64,000 nt of DNA from Guyanagaster necrorhizus. Its lineage: Eukaryota; Basidiomycota; Agaricomycetes; Agaricales; Physalacriaceae. Position 1 is the stretch's first letter, and every line of letters begins with the position of its first letter. A program made the translations under genes and the position numbers. The DNA is taken from the NCBI RefSeq assembly GCF_019112545.1, contig NW_025064923.1, positions 62,001 through 126,000 of the forward strand. Direction: 5' to 3'. Under the pieces are notes generated by a model, which did no database searches, was not told the DNA's origin, and saw only the letters and a program-made list of their open reading frames with translations. This document shows positions 33,945 through 44,871 of the stretch, one piece after another.

Positions 33945-36900
33945 ATGTCTACCTCCGTGTTAGCGACGAAAGGTCGGACTAACAACGCACTCAACAGGAT
34001 CAAGTGGAAAGAATTGCGACATTATTTGACTCCCATCTAGAGGTCATTAGTGATGTGGGTGTCATCCGGTCCTTGTTTGCTCTTCTCATTGCAGTTTAGG
34101 TCCGCGACTTGTATAGGGATCGTGTCGCTTTGGAGCGTGAATACGCTACCAAGCTTCAGGCATTGACAAAGAAAGCAGCAGAGAAGAAGAGTAAAATGGA
34201 GAGCTCGTTCGTAGTTGGAGATGATCCTACCAAGGCGTGGGACGAGCGGACCCTGAAGCAGAGGTAATAACTGTCCCTGAGGCGCAAACTCCGTTGCTCA
34301 CAGAGCCTTGCAGTACCCTGAATACCGCTTATGACAAAATTATTCAGTCCATGACCAACACCGCCGAAGATCACGTAAATGTGGCCGAAGTCCTGACCTC
34401 TCAGGTCGTCGACCTTCTCAAAGCTTTAGGGCGCAAAAATGAGGAAACTAAGAAGAAGGTATGATGTCCCGACCTTCGCGAGTGATTTCAAATAACTCAC
34501 CTCTGTGACTCGGAATAGGAGATGCAATTTTTCCAGAAGCTGGTCTCAGATAGGGACCGTACCTACGCTGAACGCCTGAAGGTCAGAACTATTCCTGCGA
34601 TGTACTTGATAATCGGCCTTTTGAATCAATAATCTAATGGCTATCGGCAGAATAAAGCAAAGGTAATAAGAAGCTGTATACACCGAGGACACCTCTAAAG
34701 GATTTGTCTCCAGTACGATGACGAGTGTGGCGAAGTAGACCTTCATCGCCAGAAGCAGGTTGAGTTCGAATTCTTCCATATGCCTTCCAGGCACCTGATC
34801 ATGCGCATTAGGGTCGAGCACACGACGACCGACATGCGGAACGTATTGCAAGACAAGCAGACCAACAACGCAATGACATGCTAAACTGCAAAAAGTGGGA
34901 TGAATTTGTATCTGTGTCCGGAATTCGGTTTCACCTGTATCGACTCAGTTCATACATTATATCTATCGAGGTGTCGAACAAGATAAAAGCCAAATTTTAC
35001 AAAGATGACCTACCAGTTCTAGAAGATGTATGTGTGGTGCGGTGGCATATTTGGCATGATTCCGACAGCTGACTTATCCTCCAGCAACTGCGTATGTATC
35101 CGTTCCGATTGACAGCTTTAATGCTCATGTACATGCTCTGCGTACGATCGCAGAAATCCTTCAGAGCCGGCTCGTCGAGCGATTTACCAAGATTCTCCAG
35201 CATGCCCAAGCGCTTCAGTCCAATCATCTGGATGTCCTTAAAAATCGATTAGCCACCGTTGAGAGATCCTTGGCAGAGATCAACCCTTCAAAGGACCAGG
35301 ATCTATTCATTGATCATAATATCCGACCTTTCAGTCCCCCTAGTGACTGGAAATTCGAACCTTGTGCAACTTTTTATGACACCGTCAGTAAGATTCTTCT
35401 TTCTACGTAATGGCGCTAATCGCCTGATGATATGTGTGCCGCGCAGGAAAATCTGAGCGTTGATCCTGCACCAAAGGTATTTTTGCAGAACATACTTAGC
35501 AAGAGTCGAAGCAAGTTGCAGGAGCTTAGTCCTGTGATTGACAATAAGAGTGTGTAATAATCGTCACCCGTCTATCATTCTTCTGAGCTAACTTTCATAG
35601 AACGCGAAGTGGAACAATTCGTTAAGCTCGAGGCCGCTTACGACGCAGAAAGCTCACTAGGAAATGCTGATGAAATATCAGAGGTCTGACTGTCATTATA
35701 TTTTGACGAAAGGATGACGTTAATTGACGTTTTAATATAGAGTTACATGGAAAGTCGACATCAGTTGGTACATTTTTGGTCGTCGGAATGTATCTTGAGT
35801 GCCGAAATAGAGGTTATCGTAGCCGCCGTCGGAGGTCTGTATATATACTTCATTCTATCCGGCGCTTCTCATCTAGGCTCTAGATGATTTGGGGGCCCAA
35901 CAACCACATTCTTTCAAGAGCTCGTCTTTTTCTATCCCCACAACTTGCGGTTATTGTCAGGTAAGATTAATAGCATGCTCCCTGACTTTCTTTCGTCTTA
36001 ACTCAAGCTTTATAGACGTCTATATGGGGCCTCAGTAAGCAGGGAAAGACATGCAAAGTCTGCGGGATATCAGTCCATTCCAAGTGCGAGCTCAAAGTAA
36101 GGAGCCTATATTGTGCATTTTAGCTCTGCGGTAATCAATGCCTAAACTGCCCAGGTGCCCGCTGATTGTCAGCGTGGCGGCACATCACGTAGCCCGTCTA
36201 TGCTTTCGCGGAAGTCTACAAGCGCAAGCTCACGTTCGACCATTGCGAGCATGTTATTTCCTCAGCTCCAAGTATGTATACTGAATATTATTTTCTAGCG
36301 CCGTCTGTACTGCAGACCCCCCCACCTTCTTCCTTTGTCCCGCCCACTCACCAAGAAGAGGTTTCTTATCCTACGGCCCGGGCCATCTTTGACTTCAAGG
36401 CTACATCTGAGTTCGAGCTGAGTATTACAGGTGAGTTGTCATGAAAAACCGGGTATCTTTTTCTGCTTATTGTTGTGTTAGATGGCACCATTGTCAATGT
36501 TCTGGAACCAGATGATGGTTCCGGGTGGGTGAAGGTATCCGATCCTCATGGCAACGCCGGTCTTGTTCCTGCAACATACTTGGCGCACGGCGAAGAAGAT
36601 TCAGCCCCTACCCCTACCCCATCTTCTTTCCAATCTCACGGCAAGGAACAAGGGTCAGGTCGATACGGTACGCTTATACCATTTGCCCTCGTAGGCACTT
36701 AGGTGGTCTGATCTATATCATCATTCAGTCAGGGTGATTTATCAATATGAAGCGGGGGGTCATGATGAGATTGGTCTTAGAGAGGGTGAAGTCATTGAGT
36801 TGTCGAGTGGTCCCACTGGAGGCCAGCACTACGGTGATGGATGGTGGGAAGGTAGGAGAACTGTGTCCGCATCTTCTGATAATGATTAATTATCAATTTC

Positions 36901-37010
36901 AGGGTTCAGTACAACAGGTCAGAAGGGGATTTTCCCAAGCAACTATGTACGTTGCATTACTCATGCCATTTCAAGATGCTAATCCATTTCCATAGGTGGA
37001 AATGGTGTGA
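33945..37010 (+). CDS. BZZ1: F-BAR/C1/SH3 protein, Bzz1-type (syndapin-like)
   Basis: Bzz1 couples membrane bending to Arp2/3 actin assembly through Las17/WASP at endocytic sites. The F-BAR domain spans DQVERIATLFDSHLEVISDV, RDLYRDRVALEREYATKLQA, AEDHVNVAEVLTSQVVDLLK and EMQFFQKLVSDRDRTYAERL, continuing in TKILQHAQALQSNHLDVLKN. A C1-type zinc region follows (HSFKSSSFSIPTTCGYC, GKTCKVCGISVHSKCELK). Two SH3 domains end the protein: ARAIFDFKATSEFELSITDG with GWVKVSDPHGNAGLVPATYL, and VIYQYEAGGHDEIGLREGEV with GDGWWEG...GIFPSNYVEMV. The stop is at 37008-37010. At least fifteen short introns are present. The start is tentative: ATG 33945 gives MSTS, joined to DQVER by a 44-nt intron with a CTAAC branch site. 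Domain order identifies the family clearly. Confidence 0.88.
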
Positions 37011-37235
37011 TGGTTTTCAGACATCCTGGATGATTCAGATATACAATACGTTAGGTATTTAAGCTTTCCAGTAGTTCCCCGTTACTTTGCCACACCTTTG
37101 AGAGTCTAGCTCGATGCGGGGACATATATAAGTACGTACATGCGGAGATCCATTAACTAGCATCAATGACCATGCCGTGATTTCTATTCGAGCTCAGTCT
37201 CAATGATGAAATAGCGCAAACCAGGAGTGTACTTA

Positions 37236-38640
37236 TCATTTTGAGATCACCATCATTGACGCAATAGAAAAGTATCCGAGATTATCAGGCAGCGGAGATT
37301 TCAGTTCAATGATGTTGCGTGGACCTGTCATATCTGTATTATCAAAGCAGAGAGCCTTGAGGTGTCTTTCTACATTAGCGCAAATGAAAGTGGTCGCATG
37401 CACAAGACTTATTCCGTCAATCAACCCGATGGCCGACGCATTCTACACGGAGGAGCTGAGTACGCGGTTAGCGAAAGGCACAGTGTGGTACCGTTGCGGC
37501 TTTAACGTTGACCACACAGCAATGACGACGTATGGCGAGGCAGACCTCGCCGAACCAACGGTGTATAGACTACAGCACGTAGTATTAGTAGAATATTCGA
37601 CAAGCTGCAATTGCAGTGCAGGGCCGGTGGTCCTGAATGAAAGATCGACGAAAGATACGGCATGATGATGGAGTTTGCGGAGCTGAAATTCGCCGTTCTA
37701 GAGGACTGTTGTTGATCCCAGCTCAACGTTGCAAAATCATTGAAACGGACATTAATCCACCAAGTTTGCATGAAATGATATCGGGAGCGGTAGTATCCAC
37801 GTCAAGGAACATCTTCTGTATTGGAGGACAACAAGAGTTGACCAGTTTTGTAGGCTTATGGTCTTCTGGGCCAGAAAGCTCGTGAAATCCGGTTGCGTTA
37901 CGATATGGCGCGTGCATATACATAAGCACACAGCTGAGATGAATGTGGTTATCTATGGTCTACTGCTGCCACAGGCCACGCGCCGGGTTCAGAGCATGGT
38001 ATAAGGGTCAGCGCACATCAACGACAGGCTCATGACACAATTAGTCAAGCGCATATCTCGTAGCCGAGCCCTCACTACTTGATTCGACGAGGGGGCACTT
38101 AAAATATGCGACGATGACTCCGAACTGACTTTGGCAGGTATATAAACAGCGGCAGATAAGAGTGTACTCAACAAATGTTCCGCAAAACAGCTCCATCTTC
38201 TCCAGGGATACATAACTTACGTTACGTCAATTCTCCTCAGGCTGGAGGCATTGTCGATTGCAGTCGCGTCGCTTGTACCGGCGCGACCTGGACTGCTACG
38301 CAGTATCTGTGAGCAGACGGCGAAGGTACTTCTGCGATGATTGACTGCGTCGACACTTCCAAAGGCTAGTAACAGAGAACTGATCTACCATTGGGTGATA
38401 CCTTGCACGTGGTCGCGCACCATGGCGGCCATGACCAAAAGAGGAAGTCCCTTCGTTACTATGATGATGCCGTCAAAAGGGTTGCTCGCCATCTGACTGT
38501 AATCCTTGTCTTCTATGCCACGATTTCCCAAAAAGTCTTCAGCAAATTGAATGAAATTTGAACTGACACTGCTCTGCGTCGCTGAGATCTAAGGCGCGTC
38601 AGAGCAACAATTCATGTTCGTAATGACAGGTTCAAACATA
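37236..38640 (-). CDS. candidate spliced gene, unassigned
   Basis: Separate minus-strand frames look like exons of one protein. 38588-38400 reads SSNFIQFAEDFLGNRGIEDK, MASNPFDGIIIVTKGLPLLV and MAAMVRDHVQG. A frame near 38180-38040 contains MELFCGTFVEYTLI. 37929-37723 reads LSGPEDHKPTKLVNSCCPPI and QKMFLDVDTTAPDIISCKLG. The last, 37430-37236, reads VERHLKALCFDNTDMTGPRN and IIELKSPLPDNLGYFSIASM with a stop at 37236. The vocabulary is protein-like and codon use resembles the neighbours, but I recognise no family and could not fix the splice sites. It could be intact or decayed; the adjacent HHE gene is broken. Confidence 0.35.
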
Positions 38641-38773
38641 TATAGTTCCCGAAATGTGGAGCGTTATTTCTGTCAATGCTACATTTTTCTTATTTGCTAG
38701 AAACATATCGGTCTCTCTCAGCCGTCTGGGAAGAAATATAGCTTACTTAAACTCATTTTTATTATCTCAAACA

Positions 38774-39532
38774 ATGGCGACAGATCAGGCTCAAAAAAGA
38801 AACACTCACCGCCGCCATCAAGGAGGATCATGGGAAGGTATGCCGTTCAGCTTTCTCTTTGAACTTCGTTCCTCTTTTCATCCATTTTAAATAGGTATTT
38901 CATTAGATGCATGAATACTATAATCATTATATTAAAGCCAGCGGAAATACGGACGCTCAGGCTCGCTGGTCTCGGCAACTCACTTGGGAAATTGCTCGCC
39001 ATGCGGTAGGGGAAGAAATCGACGTCTATCCTCTGATAGAGAAACCGAGGGGAGAAAGGATTCAAGTTGGCCGATGAAGACCGCAATGACCATCAGATAT
39101 GTGATTATCAACAAGGCTGCCCGCAAAGATCATATATTAATTAGGCCATAGCGCGTCAAAGAGATGCTGGGAGCCCTCGAATACATGGAGCCCGGGTCCC
39201 GAGACCATCGAACGCAGCTGAAGCAGATTATGGATGATTTACAAGAGCACAATGACAACGAGGAAACAAGATCTCCCTCTCCTTGAGTCTGTGCTCGGTG
39301 TCGAGGATAGTAAGAAGACAGCTAGCAGCTTCCGAACAACCAAAAAGGTCGTTCCAACGCGGTAGGTGATCACTTCTGTACTCTGGTACCCGTCGCTTTC
39401 TTCCAGCGCCCATCCTTCTGTGTCTACGAGCCACCATATGAAACCTTCCTCGGATTCCTCGCTATGCCTACTGGTAAGTTCAGGGATATGTTCTCGACAT
39501 TTCCGACTGAGGAGATGAAGGAAAAAGAGTAG
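38774..39532 (+). pseudogene. hemerythrin HHE-domain protein, frameshifted
   Basis: Pieces of a hemerythrin-type HHE cation-binding protein line up in order but in changing frames: TLTAAIKEDHGK, then HEYYNHYIKASGNTDAQARW with RQLTWEIARHAVGEEIDVYP, EKGFKLADEDRNDHQ, MLGALEYMEPGSRDHRTQLK with IMDDLQEHNDNEE, DLPLLESVLGVEDSKKTASS, and YETFLGFLAMPTGKFRDMFS. One-base indels are needed near 39045-39052, at an A run 39264-39266 and near 39415-39425. The first exon's ATG at 38774 is also out of frame with the HHE start. Introns 38837-38907 and about 39118-39146 still look functional. HHE proteins bind iron through His/Glu residues, most of which are still visible. A sequencing or assembly fault is the alternative, though most genes around it are intact. 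Confidence 0.7.
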
Positions 39533-39717
39533 GAGTAATTTGAACGACATAAATATTGATACAGCCTTGTAAGATTAGTTTTCCTGCAGAATCGATCACT
39601 CCGAAACCAAAAAAGAGTGAGTTAAAGGATGCTAATAAACATAACGACAAGTACACAACAGACGATCCATCTTACTCTGTACACAAAGCAACGAATGAGA
39701 GACGAAGGAGAAAATAG

Positions 39718-41027
39718 TTAACGACCTCCACCGACAAGCGATGTCCTTATATATGGCCCATTCGCTGTTAGTGGTCCGTATGCGCCATTTGGTAGGGGTG
39801 TTGGTATGGACATGGGTATGCCCATACCAACTGGTGTCTGCGCGATGCCAGCAGCGATTTGCCCCGGTGTCTGCGCGTGCGTGTCCCTCGTAGCCAACGT
39901 TCCCCGGTCCTCTCTCTCTGCAATGGTCACTCCACCTCGCCCAGGATCAGTCAAACCGTTCGTCAGCGGGAACGTCTGTCCAAAGCCGTACAATTTCCCC
40001 GAATATTCCTTGTCATCAATTGTGTCGTTGAAGTACATTTCGCGCATTTTGAAGAACGTAGAGGCAGTAAGGAGTGAGTCGGAGCCTGCTGTATGTGAAT
40101 TGCCAATACGGACAACCTAGAAAAAGTTGAGCACTCTGGGACGGAGCAATATGCGATGACGTACCCCTAGGTCGTCTGCCACGTCCTGCAGTCCACCCCT
40201 CAGCACCTTGGATGCCCGCATCATGAATTTTATATCGTAAACAGTCGGGAACCATATCCGAAGGATGTCAAAGAACTCTTCTTCTGTCTTTGGTAGGGAG
40301 ACCGCCGTGAGGAGCTTGACGAAATACCCAAAATCATAGCCACTGTATTCAATCACTCAGCCCGCTAGACAATGCGAGAAAGACGAGTACCCATGAGGAG
40401 ATGATGGCTCCAAATCGACATGCAAGTCCATGACCGCGACAGGATATACAACGCTTACCTGTGGAAAGACACCCACTTGGTGTCGGGAGCCAAAACCATG
40501 CCTGATGTTATCATCAGCTCCGCGAAGTCCTGTGGTGAGATTCCAATTTCCTCGTGCCGCTGGAAATCGAGGCCAGACTTTTGAAGTAATTCTATTGAGT
40601 CGGGGGCGTACATGTCGTCACTGTAATAGACCACGTCGACCTCAGCGTCGAAAGGGAAGCAAAGGAATAGAATACCGCACTTGATGCTGAACCGGAAGTT
40701 GAACTGCCACGTCGAGGTCTCCGGTGGAAAATTGCCATCCTCGTCCGCGAAGGTGATGCCAACCTGAATGATCTTGAGAAGGTCGACATTACAGCGCATT
40801 GTCTGGTAGTGATAGTCGGAAGAAGTCTTGAAATTTCCTATGGGGCGTGCTACAACACCCGGAAATTCGGTGTCCTGGAATTATGAGAAGCTGTGAGTCT
40901 AGCGCCAGCAGTGGCACAAACGATGAGGATGAACCATGGCAATGTATGGGTAGTTTTCGATAATTCCGCGGATTGCATGCATCTCTGTTTCAAGATTCAG
41001 TGCCCATACCTCTCGTATTCGAGACAT
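39718..41027 (-). CDS. POP2: CCR4-NOT deadenylase subunit Caf1/Pop2
   Basis: Caf1/Pop2 is the DEDD-family 3'-5' exonuclease of the CCR4-NOT complex that shortens mRNA poly(A) tails. The ATG at 41027 gives MSRIREVWALNLETEMHAIR. Catalytic blocks follow: YIAMDTEFPG (D and E), KWVSFHSGYDFGYFVKLLTA (D), and RIGNSHTAGSDSLLTASTFF (H and D). Other family marks are WQFNFRFSI, DMYAPDSIELLQKSGLDF and YDIKFMMRASKVLRGGLQDV. Introns fall between the blocks; one, near 40610-40690, separates FRFSI from DMYAPDS. A Pro/Gly-rich tail (IPTPLPNGAYGPLTANGPYI) ends at 39718. All DEDD residues are present, so it should be active. Confidence 0.93.
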
Positions 41028-41187
41028 ATTGAGCGGAAGAAAGTGAGAAGGTGAGAGTACAAGGCAGCTGTCTAATAAGTTAACAGGTTCGTCATGCCGT
41101 CGACCATAACAGGGTCGGATTACATAATCGTCCTACTGTACACTGCAGAATATAAACCAAGTTACATCGCAAATAATATGCCCTATA

Positions 41188-44100
41188 CTAGAACCAGGCC
41201 ATATAGCTGGTATCACTAAGATCAACTGTGATTGCCCCGTGATCGAAATTTACTGTTTCGTGCTTCCCCACACGAGGATCTGACGGGGAGAACGGTGTTG
41301 GCTGCGCCGACGCAAAATTATACCGGTCGTCGATCGTTATTCCAGCACTGTGGAAGCGGTATACCTCTGGCAACCATGTCCTTTCGTCCTCCACATTCTG
41401 AAGATCGGATACATACATCCGCGAAATGGGTAGCGTTGGTGTCGAGATGATCCGCTCCGCGTATTGGCACAAGGATGGATGTGCATCAGTGAAAGAAGAG
41501 GGCAATATGATATTGGAGGTGTTGGAGCCTTGCGACGTCTCCGTCATAGAACTTTCGAGGGTGCCATCCTGCAAGGAGTTTCGTCGCACTTGCATGTGCA
41601 GGTGGCGAGACTTTTCCGTGACCTTTTCTATCAGGGGCTAGAAAGAAAAATAATTCAGCTACCTGAGGTCCGAAATTCACATGCGAAATACTCACGAGGG
41701 CCTTTGCACTAAACGGGAGAATAGTCGCTGCGTGTATAAATAATTCGCGAACTCGTTCAAGATCTTGAAGAGCAAACGTGGCTAGAGGACTCGATGGTGC
41801 TCTTGATATGAATAATGACAATGTAACCTGAAGGAAAGGCCGTTAATACTGGGCCAATTGAAAGATGAGAAGCGTACAGCTGCCGAAAAGGCATTGAACC
41901 AGAAGCATAGAAAACGGGCACTTAAATGTTGCTCTTGCTCATATAATTTTGAGACAGTAGATATAAAAGAGGATGCTCCAAGATATGTTGCCACAACAGA
42001 TGGTGCGAACCGATGGTAAAAGTCAAAGGGCTCAGGACAATTATTCATTGCGTCTGTGAAGTACCGACGATGGAGTTGCAGAAGAGCTTCGTAGCGCCAT
42101 TAGCCATAATTAGCGCACGAAAAGACTGAACGCACCAATATCTCTGCTAGTAGCAACAAATGCTCGCTGCATCGATAACAGACGGGTTTTGACTCCATTC
42201 ATGGTATTACTCTCGTCTAGAAGCGGTGAAACACCAAAGGTCCGGACAGATCTGTCAAGAAGTATCACACGAGAGTAATCGGGGGGCGTGACAGCAATCA
42301 TGGCTTCCAAAATCGGAGTCAAGCACTCGATGAAGAAAGTATTCTTCCACTCATGATCTAGTGCAATTCGTAATCAAATCGGAGGATGAATTTGCGGTAA
42401 CGCGACTCACACAGTATTTCTTCTCGAGAGACGCTCAGCCCTTTAGCACGGTAATTGGGTCGCTTAACGTCGACATGAGCCAGAGAAATGGATGGTGGGC
42501 GACCCAAGGACAAACTCTGCGTACAAGTCAACGATCGGTGGACTTTATTAGAGTTTTAAGGGACGAACCAGTCGGCAATCTAGATTCAGTAGTTCCCAAA
42601 ACAGAAACCTCCGCTTATCTTCCTCCTCAGGGATGACCTTCAATCTGCTGCCGTCCCGGTCTGGAAATTTAAAGTTAGCACACTCTGGACACAGGTAAAA
42701 AACGAGGCGAACGTACGTAGACCAAGCTAGGGACGCAAATACCAAAGATCAGTACCAAGAGGAAGATGGATAGAGACCTAGATCGCACCCCTTGGGCTAA
42801 TTTCGCGATGAATCCCAGTAAATTCCAGGCATATCCCACGGCTTTCTTGTTATCCGAAAACACTAAATGGTACAAAACCATAAAGAACTGCTCGGTCGCT
42901 GAGTCCAGACGACGGATATGACGTACAAGGACGGACGTACCAAAGCGTGCAGCTCATCAAAATCGGGTTCCTCCATCAGTGGTATTTCACAAACGGCAGC
43001 ACGAGCAAGATGGTGGTAGGCTTCGCCATGCAACGAGCCCAGAGGCTTGTGTAAATCGACCAAGGACCCAATCGATAGAATCATAAGTAGCAAAGCGAGA
43101 CGGCGGGGACTTAGATCTTCAATAGATGATGCATAGCAGTGATGCATAAGATTTTGCAAGAAGCTTTCCGAGGCGTCCAGGTTGTACCTATACAACGGGA
43201 TGAGATCCGAATGAAAGCAAGCGAGTAACAAAATACTTACTGCCAAAGAGCATTGCGACATGCCTGGTCGCAAAGACGGTGGGTTTCCTCAATAGGCGGA
43301 AGGCAGTCTCTGATGCGCTTCCGGATGCTGATGTCCACCGACCAGGGAAAGGGAAAGGCGACACTCAGGTGGAGAATGTCGGAGGGTATATTAATATCAG
43401 GAACTATTGCCAATGCACCGTATGGCTTCATACGTTCGAGTCAGTCAGGATCACAAGATCAAAGAAAAAAAGGCCCACAATAAGGTTAGGTCGCTGTAGA
43501 GAAAAAATTAGCCCTGATACATGTGCAGAATACCGCAGTACTCACATCCATGGAATAATCTTCGGGCTTCCGGAGGGCATTAGGGAAATCCACATGATTC
43601 CTGGGTGTATCGTCACGACCGTGAGACTCAGTAGTAGGAGACTGGCGCAGCTGAGAGTTTTTAATGCGTAAGAGGTCGGGTGCGAGCAACGGATGCGGTT
43701 CATTTGAACAAGAAGCCTGAAGGGTCAGCAGTCCATCTTCTAATTGGCGGACACGGTCACTGAGTTGGGTAATTCTTTCGTGTAGCTGCTCAGTATTCGC
43801 GAGAATAAACCTGGTCCAGTCAGCATAGTAAAGGAGACAATATCAAGACGGTGAACTGACCGACTTCCACGGCCCGAGGTCAAAGCACCTAAAAATTTGG
43901 CAGAGAGTTGGGATATCTTAGAGCAAAAATAGCGAGAGACACCGACCTTCGGGGCAGATATCACTACACCCTCTCTTTCTACACGACTGTGTGAAGACAG
44001 AAAATCAGGGCTCAGGAACATTCCGCTACGATCTCACTGACCTGACAGGGGAAGACACGATCGCACTGGATTGCGAATGCAAATTCAACTCTCAGTTCCA

Positions 44101-44427
44101 TACTGCAGAGATAAACATACCTTCAGCTTAAGCCTAGGTATTTTCGTCAGTATAAATCCCGAGAATGACGCGAAACCCTCACCTTCGACACTCTCTGCAG
44201 GACAACCGCCGCCCACGCTCCTTGTCTGGAGTTTTGTGAGCTGGCAGATCCTGACGACTATTTCTTGCATTTTCTGGGGCATCGTGGGGGGGTACATGGC
44301 GGAAGTTGTCTTGATACGTGTCGTCTGGTGGGTAAGGCCAGCCGCTACGGGGCCTTTTTGGAGGACGACTGCCTTCCGCACCGTCGCCATGCAAAACGAG
44401 GCTGGAGGTTGCCCTAGGATCATACAT
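41188..44427 (-). CDS. Zn2Cys6 transcription factor, paralog 1
   Basis: A GAL4-type regulator with a fungal-specific middle-homology domain. The ATG at 44427 is followed by a basic region (RPPKRPRSG) and the zinc cluster, assembled from four exons: LSCRECRR, a 13-nt microexon (44121-44133, LKLK), CDRVFPCQ (44042-44065) and SCRKRGCSDICPEG. A coiled coil (LHERITQLSDRVRQLED) follows. The fungal_trans domain lies at about 43440-42120 (SIEDLSPRRLALLLMILSIG, SLVDLHKPLG, ARAAVCEIPLMEEPDFDELH, LVFSDNKKAVGYAWNLLGFI). The protein ends in SDTSYMAWF at 41188. The second paralog (44872-48107) has the same layout and the same MAWF ending. DNA target unknown; a CGG-type site is expected from the family. Confidence 0.85.
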
Positions 44428-44871
44428 ACGGACCAAAAATCAGATAAAAAGAATGAAAAAGACAAAGAGTATAGAATGAATGAATCAGAAGGGACTCCGT
44501 AGGGTCCTCGGGGTTGAAGCTTGTGGAAGGTTGATTTGATGCCCAAGGCAAACAGTCCCATTATATTTACCGCCGAATTCCGCTCCCTCAGGTTGGCCGG
44601 TGCTGTCTCCACTCAGTTCGTATGAATATCCGTCTTTTTTTCTGTCCTACTCTCCTAATTCGCCTTGCTCTATTTTATTTGAAATCTCTTACCCGTATCT
44701 CTATGTTAGCGGTAACTATTTTTAGATCGACCATCAACCCCGAGCGACACGGAACCCAAGTCCGAAAAACAGGCTTGTGAAGGATCTGCAAGTTGGAGTT
44801 ATTTCTATTAACTAAGACAGGCCATAGTACGTAGATATTCAAGATAAAAACATTTGCGACAGTATCCTTCT
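44428..44871. other. intergenic between paralogous regulators
   Basis: About 440 bp. It should contain the promoter of paralog 1 and the 3' end of paralog 2. No coding signal beyond shadows. Confidence 0.45.
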
